Below, one piece after another: positions 11,081 through 21,199 of a stretch of 64,000 nt of DNA (position 1 is its first letter; each line of letters opens with the position of its first letter). Where the stretch lies: NCBI GenBank assembly GCA_021229015.1, contig CM037777.1, positions 58,197,789 through 58,261,788 of the forward strand, given 5' to 3'. The position numbers and the translations under genes are program-made. The notes under the pieces are model-generated. The model was not told the DNA's origin, did not search any database, and saw nothing but the letters and a program-made list of their open reading frames with translations. This DNA comes from Solen grandis (taxonomy: Eukaryota; Mollusca; Bivalvia; Adapedonta; Solenidae).

Positions 11081-14000
11081 ATAGCTGGATTTTAATATTT
11101 CCGTAATCAATAACAAAATCGTGAATAAATATAGAACAGCATTATAGTAGCTGAATTAGCGTAGTACTAGTAGTTGTATAGGCAGCTGAATTCGTAACGG
11201 GGTTCACATGATATATTTGTAAAAGTATGAGTTGTAATAACTGAATAGTTGCTGATTTAGCAGCTACATTAGTAAAGGGATTTAGGATAGTCCACATTTT
11301 GTGATACCGTTCTACTTTCGGTTTGGCTCCATCCGCAGAGGCGTGACCCATAGATGGGACTATGTAACTGGGTTAACAGCTGAACTAGTGATTAAACAGT
11401 AGCCGAGTATAGTATACAGCTGAACTGGTTAAACTACTGCTCTCATATAAATAAGCATAGTAAAAATATTAAATGAAGTAGATACCTGATCTTAGCGGAG
11501 TTAAACTGTCCTTATTATCCATGTCATTTTCGCACTTACTTCAACATGGCGATTTCGATTCATGGAAACTACACGGAAGTCTAAGTTTGATAACAACAAG
11601 GGGGCGCTGTAAAGGGCATTTTCAGCTATAGATAACCCCAGCAAAACAGTAGCCTAACAGTTTATGCATGTGCATGAGTAAGTTCAGTATATTAATATAT
11701 TTTGAATTTAGCATATTATTTCCCATTACTAATTTATAAGGAATAAGTGAAAAAGAAGAAATGAAACGATGTTTGTTTAAATTGCACAAAAATGTAGGAC
11801 ATATAGATCTACATTTGCTGGATATATATCTTAAAATGCTCCGAACAACACAAACAATCTATCTAATTCGTACAAATTAGGCCAATAATAATATAATTAT
11901 ATTCTCCATAGGTATTTGATTTAATATCTGCTAGCGCATTACTAAAGATGTAATGAATACCATATTTTGATACAAAAGCGATATTCGACCACGCTTTACT
12001 TTTCAGTTTATTACTTGCTGTTTGTAGTATTGTTATATTTGAAAAAAACAACAACAAAAAAAAAACAACAACAAAAAAACTGTCAATATTTATTGATTAT
12101 GACACTTTAAATGTTACATCCGAGTTTATCTTTAAAAGTCACAAAACAATACTAATTTTGATGCAAAGAGGTATAGGGTGTAGAGGTGTAGTTCCGGTTG
12201 GACTAGGGATCCAGGGGGAATTCCCTTGCGATTTTTTTTTTAATTTAAAGCTGTAAAATAGTGCATTATTGTGAATTTTTTTTTGGGGGGGGGGGGGGGG
12301 TATGTTACATTTGTGTATGGTCGAGGAATTTTAGGGGGGCGCGCGCCGTTTGTGCCCCCCCCCCCCTTGAATCCACCACTGTAAACCTGTGCGAGAAGTA
12401 TATATCCTTTTAGTATTGTTGTATAAATTAAAAAAATATTTTAAAGACTTTAAAACATATGCTACAATGTTCAGTATAATTTATCCATTCAGAAACTATA
12501 TGATTATCAGCTTCCATACTGGGGCCGCAGAATTGGCCGGGCCGTTCATTAGACACGGCCTATGTATAATGTTTTTATTTTTATTTTATACTGTAATATA
12601 TATGTGTTATTAAATTTCGGTTTCATTTATTTTTCAAATTAAAAAAATCTGAATATTTAAGGTCACGAAACAACTTCCATTTTTTTCTTCTGAGCTTTAA
12701 TGAATATCGGGTTGCGTACGATTCGTTAAACAAGTTTCAAAACCCGTGGCCTAGGAGTTTAGAGAGAAGTTAAATGTGTCGATTTTTTAATGACGATGGA
12801 AGACATGCGTATTTTTTTTTTTTTTTTTTAAAAAAAAATTTTTTTAAAATGATTATGTAATGATTCGTGGACATATTATTTAGCGTAAATATATTAATAT
12901 ATTCAATTGATATATTTCATCAGGTTTTGTTATTTGTTAACTTTCTTAACATTTCTCCACGAAACAGCTTCACCGGTTTAGGTGGGTATCGTAATTTTAG
13001 CTCTTCTTGGTATGAGTCATCGATACCATGAGGAAATTCTCACATATCAATGTCAGCATTAGCCGAGTTCTACGTTTACAGAAGTCTTAATTATTTCGAC
13101 ATGTTTCAGTATTATACTGAAAACAGTGTTTTAGAAGGCCATCCCCATTTCAAGATTACCCATGCAAACCCCATTAACGGTGGACCTTGAATATACGAAC
13201 GCCTACGAAGAAAATACAGCCTTAGTATGGATTCCATCCCCGAAATGAGACAACGTGTAACCGATACAAACTGTTTTCAAAAGCTATTCATAATATGAAT
13301 TGTTCACCGTATGGTATCTCATAGACAAACTTCTTCGGAACTGGCTAAATGCATCATTATAAATTAGTTTCAATTTTTGTTTAAATAGCTTGGCTTATAG
13401 ACATGAAATTCTGGGCATACGCATTTTAGACACTTCGTAAAACGTATGGAACATTACTCTTTTTCAACCCCACATTGTCGATTAATTACAATTGAAGAAA
13501 AAATAATCACCACCATTTCTCCTTTGCGGAATCTGCAAATATAACCACAACCTTTCAAGATTATGGATATATTTTTTCAGCTTGCAAAACAAATTTGCGG
13601 AACATAATTATATCGTGGGTGAGTAAGTTAATATAAGTAAGAACAAAATGTGAAACTTTGAGTTTGGAACACTGCAGCTGGAACAGTTATAAGCGGAATA
13701 CTTAGGAACCGATGAAGTGTCGGAACTGGCTAAATAACTAATATATCTAAAGCTCATAACTGTTTTATATACATCTGTTCTCAAGTGATCGTTGGTAGAT
13801 TTTTTTTCGCAGGAAATTATAGCAACGAACGAAAAACATGTATATGTTTATTGGGTTTAATATCCTATCGCCAGTGTTTCGGTCACATGCATATGTAAAT
13901 ATTACAAAAACTAAATGTTTTTGTGTGTGAGTGTTTTTTCTTCTTCTTCTTAAATTAGTGTATCAATCAGCCCATTCACTTCGCTCGGATACTCGATTTA

Positions 14001-14202
14001 AAGTCTGATTAAGAAGGAAATATTTACATATAGTAGCTCGCTACTTCTCGAATGAAAAGTTAATTACCAGTTTTTCAAAAATGATAATTCGTGGTTGGGC
14101 ATTGAATTTGGATATCCGGTATTGAAATTTCCAGGGACAGTTGTAATCATTGCGTTAACAGTGCTGAAAGAACATGTTTTTAATGATTTTGTTTATTAAG
14201 GA

Positions 14203-14207
<5 letters not shown>
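11081..14207. other. Non-coding, low-complexity sequence
   Basis: The stretch is AT-rich. At 11140-11430 there are loose repeats of CAGCTGAA and TAGTAG-type phrases. At 11590 there is another ACAAGGGGGCGCTGTAAAGG motif. At 12215-12380 there is a repeat with G18 and C13 runs and inverted ends (ATCCAGGGGG against CCCCCCTTGAATCC), probably a small transposable element. No gene was recognised. Confidence 0.4.

Positions 14208-14239
<32 letters not shown>
14208..14239. repeat. Poly(A) tract
   Basis: About 32 A residues in a row, either the tail of a retroposed sequence or simple slippage. No source element was recognised to its left. Confidence 0.8.
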
Positions 14240-14240
<1 letters not shown>

Positions 14241-15322
14241 GAGGGTCACTTTTCAAAGCGATGCCAATAAGCCCAATGTTATAAACCCGTTTAAACATTG
14301 CGTAAACAGAGTCGTAAAAAACAACAACAGATAAACACATCATTTGTTTCAATGGACGGCTAACAATAAGCACATCGCCACTCTTACTTTCTTACTCTCT
14401 CTATTTCTCTAACGTACAGTTTATAAGATTTACTTTATTTCATAGGCAAAATAAGGCATATACACATACATAATAATACATATGGGCAGCATTAACAATA
14501 AACACATAATTATTTACAATAGATATACAATGGGCACGGCTATTAACTGTGTATTGAAATTGATGATCCAATTTTAATAGCAATAATAATAAAGATAAAT
14601 AAATAGTACAGTATTTGTTTGTATAGTTTTAAAAAATAAAGTGTATATAAAAAATGATAATATCCCAAAAAAGTATCCTAACAAAACGAAAGATTAGGAT
14701 AGCTATTAGGGTGTACAGTAGTAACAAATATGTAAAATAAAGTAGAGGAAAAATGTTTATATGCTTACATAAATAAAGTAAAAATAAAGATAATAATAAA
14801 GTCACATATCGGTAACCTAACTGCAAATGATTAGGATGACTAAAAGGACACAATTGTGACATAGATCTATCTATAGTTATGCAGGAGTAGTAGTAGTAAA
14901 ACATTTTATATTCGGATTTGTGTCAACAAACATCATATATAACATATACATATATATACTGTCATATCAAACAAATTATACAAACTAAAAACACCATAAA
15001 AGACATTATGTAGCATAAAGTAAATTAAGAACAAAAATAAATAAATAAATAAATAAATAAATAAATATTTGATACGGGATCCGCATCATCACAGATCCCG
15101 GAGTTTAAACAGTTACTCAACTTAGCGTTGTTTACATCTAATCAGTCTACTCGTGTGTTCGATTGCGTTTGATATTTACATGAAATAGGAGATGACAGTT
15201 GTATTTACATAATAAAAACGTCTTGTATCTACCGGAGCTTCGGAATAGTAGATCAGATAAGTTGTTTATTTTCATTATTTTCACTTTGATGATTAATAAA
15301 TCTCTTCAAGTATCATTATTTG
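14240..15322. other. AT-rich sequence with an (ATAA)n microsatellite
   Basis: At 15036-15067 there is an ATAA tetranucleotide repeat. A 91-codon minus-strand frame at 14629-14904 is leucine/isoleucine/tyrosine-rich as expected of AT-rich DNA and was not called. Confidence 0.5.
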
Positions 15323-15556
15323 CGGGGCCTCCGTGGCCGAGAGGGTAAAGTCGCTGACTTTAACATTCACTCAGCCCCTCACCGCGTGAGTTCGAATCCC
15401 GGCATGTGAGGAAGCCTTCCAGCTGGCTTGCGGTAGGTCGATGGTTCTACCTGGATGCCTCCGTGCATTCGGGGTCTTCCTCCACCTGTGATTAGCTGGT
15501 CGTCGCTATATGACTGAAATACTGTCGAAGCGACGGTAAACTTAACTAGTCAAGTA
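15323..15556 (+). mobile_element. tRNA-derived SINE, third family
   Basis: The head contains A-box-like TGGCCGAGAGGG and B box GAGTTCGAATCCC (about 15388-15400). The body TTCCAGCTGGCTTGCGGTAG, GGGGTCTTCCTCCACCTG and CTGTCGAAGCGACGGTAAAC is shared with the copies at 19.16 and 45.5 kb. Confidence 0.8.
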
Positions 15557-15616
15557 AAGTATCATTAGTATTGTTGAATATATGTTTAGAAATAGAATGA
15601 GGTTCTTTGTGAATTT

Positions 15617-15752
15617 TTAGCACTTGTGCTCAGGTTGAGCTTTTGTGACCGCTTTTTGTCCGTCGTGCGTCGCCCGTCGTCAACAATTGCTTGTGAACAC
15701 TCTAGAGGCCACAGTTTTAGCCCAATCTTCATAAAATTATTCATGCTAAGAC
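15617..15752 (-). repeat. Composite element, family C, tail fragment in reverse orientation
   Basis: AGCACTTGTGCTCAGGTTGAGC, then GTCCGTCGTGCGTCGCCCGTCG, then GAACACTCTAGAGGCCACAG is the reverse complement of the tail and last core unit of the other family C copies. The rest is missing. Confidence 0.7.
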
Positions 15753-16447
15753 GTTGAGAGACTTAAACGTGAAGAGGTCTGATAAAGAAATACGTGATTA
15801 TCATATTACACCGAAAACAAAAGAAGTAAAGATTGCAATACATTCATAAATTGGAGGTTCAAGATATTTCTTTAATCTATCTTTTTAATTATAAAGTAAT
15901 CTTTATACATTTATTATTTATATACACAATCCTATACGATTCAACGTATAGAATAAACAATCAAATAAAACATTTTAATTGGGTCTTTTAATCACACTTT
16001 TCTTCACTTGTTTACCATTAAAATTAAAGCTGAAATTCCATAAACCGTTTAGGGTTCGCCTATTTTGATAGTGTTCTCTCAGCCAATCACAAGCCTCTAT
16101 TATTTGAATTTTACTCCGACTTTTTCATGAAGAACGTTTTATTTTGGCTCTTAACCATGAAGAGCGTTCTATTCTATTAAGAATGATCTATGGTCTACGC
16201 ATGTTTAGTAAACCACGCCTACCTCTGAATATTAATGTCGCCAGTATTTTCAACAGTATTTTCAAGACACTCGTTTTTTTTCCGGACATGTTCGTTCGGT
16301 TTCGCGAGCAGAAGTAAAACGTAATCTGTTTATTTGGAACACTCTGCACAAATTAATTTACAGGAAAACATTTATTACTGATAGTCTGATTTAAACGAGT
16401 GTTATGAAGATAAAAGCGGGCAATTTTTTAAGAAAAATACTTGGACA

Positions 16448-16492
<45 letters not shown>

Positions 16493-16700
16493 ACAAACAG
16501 GGTATGATAAGTTTGACTTTAGCAATGTCTTTAAATTACTAATGGGTTGTTAGGCATAAATAAATTTTGAGGCTCAATACAGTCATGTGTAGCTTTTTAA
16601 CCATTGTAAAATGATTTTACGTCTTTGTGAAATGAAATTCAATAAATTCACCCAGTTTTCACCCTCTGCAGCAATAGACGATCTCATTATGTTTCGGATA
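15753..16700. other. Non-coding sequence with a (CAA)n microsatellite
   Basis: At 16449-16497 there is an (AAC)n/(CAA)n repeat. No gene signal was seen. Part of this sequence is similar to the 3' flank of gene A (for example ACACAATCCTATACG and GAATAAACAATC), consistent with the block duplication. Confidence 0.45.
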
Positions 16701-16703
16701 ATT

Positions 16704-17009
16704 TTATAATTTTGCACAAACGCCACTAACGCACAGACAAAGTTTAGGGTTCCTGTTTGAAGCTAAACACCCTTGCGAGGATTGATCGTCCGTTTTGCTA
16801 TAATCTAATCTATTTACCACCAGTCCTTTGCGTGATTGACAGGTACATTTTAATCTGAGGCTATTTCGGACTAAGTAACGTGTGCTGAAATTCCCGCCAG
16901 TGCATATATACACGCGACTTTTAACGTGACATGACAGATTCTGGCAGAAGGGACCAACACTAAGTAGGTTAGGATCTACTACGCTCGCTCCCTCCGGATT
17001 CAAAATCAT
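16704..17009 (-). other. Unrecognised 101-codon cysteine-rich ORF next to TRIM-like gene B
   Basis: An ATG-started frame lies 21 nt downstream of the stop codon of TRIM-like gene B on the same strand. It contains ten Cys. There is no signal peptide, no regular Cys spacing and no family I recognise. It is most likely 3' UTR sequence or a fragment of an unidentified repeat. Gene A has no counterpart. Confidence 0.15.
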
Positions 17010-17030
17010 GAGGAACTCTCTTCACAGACC

Positions 17031-19702
17031 CTAACCTATACTAAGGGGTTCTATTTGAAACACGAGAACCGTATTTGAATATTGCGAAACAACAAGCCTC
17101 TGTCGTTTGGTATCATAACAAAGTGACCTCGGCAAGAATACTCCGTCAGATTGGTTTAAAACCTCCCCCAATTCCTCTCCGCTCTCAGACAACTGGATCA
17201 CGTTGTGTGAGGTAAACCCACTGACAAATACACTTGACGTGTTGTCTAGACATATGCCGCGGCAGTCCCCGATATTAGCATATGTTTTTTCGTATAAATG
17301 ATTTCCTAGTCTGTCTGAACAAACTACATCATTACAATATCGAACTGAACTGAAAATTTTCTCACCATCCCTACTGACAGCCACGTGCAAGCTTTCTACA
17401 TTTGAAATTATTCTTATCAGCGAGCCCTGCAAGTTATATACATATATATTACTAATCCCATCAGAAACAAACAGTTGTCCGTTATGGTAATCTATCCCAG
17501 AACAAGTATGTTCTACGTTGATTGTTCTACTCAAGGATACATTTCTACCAACAGTATAAAACTGTAATTTCTTGTCCGCTAAAGCCAGAGTTACCTCCTG
17601 CTGACCCACACAACACACATCTAGTGGTTTACCGTGTACCGGACATGAGGCTATCACAGAAGACGAGCAAATGTCTATATGTTTAAGTTTTTTATTACCT
17701 CCGTCAGCTACAACCACAGATCCGTCTGGTAGGACACAGGAACCTTCTACATGACAACTTTCAAAATCATCAGGCATTTTAATGTCGATCTCCTGCTTTT
17801 GTTTTAACTCAATGACACATTTCCTTAATAACTTGCTGCTGTTACCCACGGACTGAAAATTATATATTTGCTCTTCAATATTAGAGTATGGCCTGTATAT
17901 GACAGTATGGTCTCCAATATCTGAGTTCCGACAGTTCTTGTCAACGAGGGCAATGGTCTGTTTTGCGTTCTTCATGCTGATAAACATCCGGGTTTTATTT
18001 CTGGATGATGAATCAATCTGGAGTAAACACTGTCTGATATCTTCTTCATAGTGTTTGCAGTCGTCAGCAACTTTTCTTATTTCGTCTTCAACCTCTTTAA
18101 ATTTAGCTTGCAGCTCATCTTTGGACTCCTCTCCTAAAGACTCTATCAATGACACAAGATGATCTGTATACTGCTCTATCTTTGAAAGTTGAACGTTCTT
18201 CTCAACCAATAGCTGTTCTTTCTGTCCATTGATCAAGCACTGTCTCTCCTTGAGGAAGTCTAGGCTGCTGTTCAGTTCCGTCTTTACTGAATCAAATTCT
18301 TCTTGCTTGAAAATATCTTTGATCTCAGATTGGATGTCCTTCAGACTCTCACATGACCTTCAAATACATATTTTGTTATGTGCATGTATTTATGTTTAGG
18401 ACGAAAAATTATTTTGAATTTTTAAAATTTAAAATTGTTTATTATACATGTACAAATATAATAAAAGATAGTACAGTGTTTATACTATCGAAATGGACAA
18501 GGCATCTTAATGAAGCTTATCAAGGGAGATACCTTTGGAAAGATAATGGTATTTCACCATGACGGGACCAACCCCAATCCATGTAAACGCCTAAAAAGTA
18601 AAACCCAGTAATCCAACAATTTGAAATTCTTTCCTTCTGTAAGTATTTTTTTTTTCTCAAAATTTGTATTACATACCATTTTTAATAAGAATGCATACTT
18701 GCTCTGAAGAGTATTTGTGTTTGACCTCACCTTAGCTATTAAAGAGATTATTTATTCTTTCTTATAGTACATCTTAACAAAAGCCCATAGAAAGAGTTCC
18801 TCAGACTTCTTTTATGTATATGCTTATGAGCCCTTCTGATGAAATATTGACAAAAAAAAAACTTAAGGAACAACATATTATTACGATAGCGTAATAACAA
18901 TAACTTTGATCCAAAAACAATGTTTTATTAGACCTGAAAGTAATAAAATACGGCCTTGCAGCGGGCCGACTGTCTACTGGTAATACACTACTAATACACC
19001 ACTACTTCAATATCAGGATAAAAATTAGACCAACAACATTGAAATTATATTTACTTATACACATGGTTTAAGTATATGAATCTAATAAGATTCAGAATCT
19101 TATAATGATGCATGTGGTTTTCCAATATTATTAGTGCAATATTAGATATTTATCGAGGGGCCGCCGTGGCCGAGCGGTTACAGTCGTGGACTACAAATCT
19201 CTCAGCCCCTCACCGCTGTGGGTTCGAATCCCGGTAGGGACTTCGGATTTTTCATGTGAGGAAGCCTTCCAGCTGGCTTGCGGTAGGTCGGTGGTTCTAC
19301 CCGGGTACCTCTGTGTACTCGGGGTCTTCCTCCACCTGTAATTAGCTGGACGTCGCTATATGATTGAAATACTATCGCAGCGACGGTAAACCCCAATACA
19401 ACAACATATTTATCGAATAAAAAGTAAATGTATGAAATATCAAAGTTTTCTTTTGGCCTTTGCCAGTTTCATAGAAGAAACCGATGGACTTTTATTTTAT
19501 TCTAAAACGAAGATAAAAACGATAATTTAACATACTTGTGTTCGAAATAAGCACAGCTAACGCATCCAACCACATCATGTTGGACACACCATACATCGAT
19601 CGCTTTTCCAAAATGCTTCTTACATTTTTCCGTCGGCAATGACATCGGTGTAGAGGAACACAAATCCGGCGTCAGCACTATGTTGTGATCTTTGGTGGCC
19701 AT
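17031..19702 (-). CDS. TRIM-like protein B: single B-box, coiled coil, beta-propeller (paralogue of A)
   Basis: Two coding exons, 19702-19536 and 18357-17031, have the same splice positions and phases as gene A (167 + 1327 nt) and give 497 aa. After MAT-K-D the protein passes directly to HNIV, which is residue 55 of A. About 49 codons are absent in frame, removing all of B-box 1. B-box 2 is kept (C27, H30, C39, H42, C47, C50, H55). The coiled coil and NHL-like propeller follow closely, with VLPDGSVVVADGGNKKLK and SLCYDTKRQRLVVSQYS. The C-terminus ends QIEPLSIG rather than QIEFPH. The frame is intact, so this is a structural variant rather than an obvious pseudogene. Function is uncertain as for A; losing B-box 1 could alter higher-order assembly. 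Confidence 0.85.
19155..19397 (+). mobile_element. tRNA-derived SINE, third family
   Basis: A-box-like TGGCCGAGCGG and B box GGGTTCGAATCCC (19220-19232) are well preserved. The body matches the copy at 15.3 kb (CCAGCTGGCTTGCGGTAGG, GGGGTCTTCCTCCACCTG). It lies in the intron of TRIM-like gene B, on the strand opposite to the gene, and is absent from the intron of A. Confidence 0.82.
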
Positions 19703-20757
19703 TTCCTCCTGTGTGCATGAAACCAAAACAAAAGTATATTCGATGCTTTACATTTTTATATTTCCAATAAGGAAGGACAAAAGGGTCCTATGAGAAATCA
19801 AACAATATTAAAAAGAACACCGCCAAACGGATGCAGATGCTCATCTGATTTTTATTGTCTCTCTTTAATGATAAGCTTGATGCATCTATAAACTGGACAT
19901 TTCATCGGGAACCAAACTATTATATCTCACTCAGTTCCAACAGTTAGATATGAATTATATATCACTGATATATTTCAGTAGTTCATCGAAAATCATAAGA
20001 TAAGACGTAATACGAGTTATTTTTGAATTGTACACATGTCAGAAAATAATATACATATTACTTAATATAGTAACAAAATACATTGTTGAAAAAACGATTA
20101 TCCGTATTCGAGAAGGTTAATCACAACTTTGCCCTGCTAGTATGAAGGAGGACAATTGTCATGATAATCGCCCTTTGAAAAAGCGCACGTGAAAAGGTGA
20201 CGTTTTTTTTTAAATTTTAATTATGACCGTAACCAGGATTCGTATCTTTTAACACCATTGGACATCAAAATTGGCTAAGTTTACATATTTGCAAAAACGT
20301 TTTGTTGAGAATATATAAATTATATATGTATGCATATTAAATTCAACGGTGAAATATCACCTGACTCTGACATATATCTTCGTATTTAATAAATAAATGT
20401 ATTAAACATATGTATTATACAGATCAATGATTTGCTAGTCGGGGTATTTGAGCGATAATTGCCCCGACTATACGATAATTGCCCGAGGGTTTTATCCCCG
20501 ACTAGCCATATATTATTTTATAATTAAAACCGTGATGAAAATATCGATTTAATAAAAACGGATATACATTTATATAATATACTAAAGTAAATACCATATG
20601 TTTGCCTAATCAAAGTTCCATAACGATCCTTCGTATACGTCTCTATCCGATTTCAGTTATTTCTCAACACACATGTACGTATGTATACGTCTGTCAATTA
20701 ACGTGTGCTTACTTGTAAACGAAACAAGGGGGCTCTGTGGAGGGAATTTCTCAAAAC
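19703..20757. other. Non-coding sequence upstream of TRIM-like gene B, up to gap 1
   Basis: The far part (about 20580-20757) is homologous to 10.76-10.92 kb upstream of gene A. A palindromic element lies at 20434-20506. Promoter elements for gene B should be here but none can be named. Confidence 0.45.
20434..20506. repeat. Short palindromic element
   Basis: The arms GCTAGTCGGGGT (20434-20445) and ATCCCCGACTAGC (20494-20506) are inverted. Between them GATAATTGCCC occurs twice. It could fold into a hairpin or be a tiny MITE remnant. Confidence 0.55.
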
Positions 20758-20857
20758 NNNNNNNNNNNNNNNNNNNNNNNNNNNNNNNNNNNNNNNNNNN
20801 NNNNNNNNNNNNNNNNNNNNNNNNNNNNNNNNNNNNNNNNNNNNNNNNNNNNNNNNN
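20758..20857. other. Assembly gap 1 (100 N)
   Basis: Exactly 100 N, the usual placeholder for a scaffold gap of unknown size. Confidence 0.98.
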
Positions 20858-21199
20858 TACAGTTGAACCTTCAAGGCTCAATTGATGCCTTTAATGCTGA
20901 ACTAGCTACCCTATTTATCTAGTCTCTTAAGTATGTTTTTACTTTCATCATTCACTACACATACACATCTTATCTTTGCATTACCCCTGGCAATAATATT
21001 CAGTCTTTTGAATGTGGCCAGTATCTGGTAGAAGAAGGAAAAGTATATTAGTCATTTTGGGATTTCTTCCAACATGAACTAGAGCTATCACTGAAGGTGA
21101 TTAATACCCCCACAAAATGCTTTGATACAGGAGAAGCCAGACTCCAGGCGGAGCACAGATAAGAACCTGTATACACAGTATATTGGTTATGAAGTAAGT
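20858..21199. other. Non-coding sequence right of gap 1
   Basis: At the gap edge TACAG is followed by an 18-20-codon open stretch ending in TAG at about 20922. It could be the last exon of a plus-strand gene cut by the gap, but it is too short to support. Confidence 0.3.

Noticed and set aside
14629..14904. 91-codon minus-strand frame
   Set aside because: Leu/Ile/Tyr-rich low-complexity translation of AT-rich sequence.
15323..15400. Functional tRNA-Ser or tRNA-Leu gene
   Set aside because: The same body follows in three places, which identifies a SINE.
6369..19702. One long TRIM gene spanning both copies
   Set aside because: Each copy has its own start, stop and matching two-exon structure.
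20858..20922. Terminal exon of a plus-strand gene at the gap edge
   Set aside because: Under 20 codons, one possible acceptor, and no homologue known; it cannot be supported.
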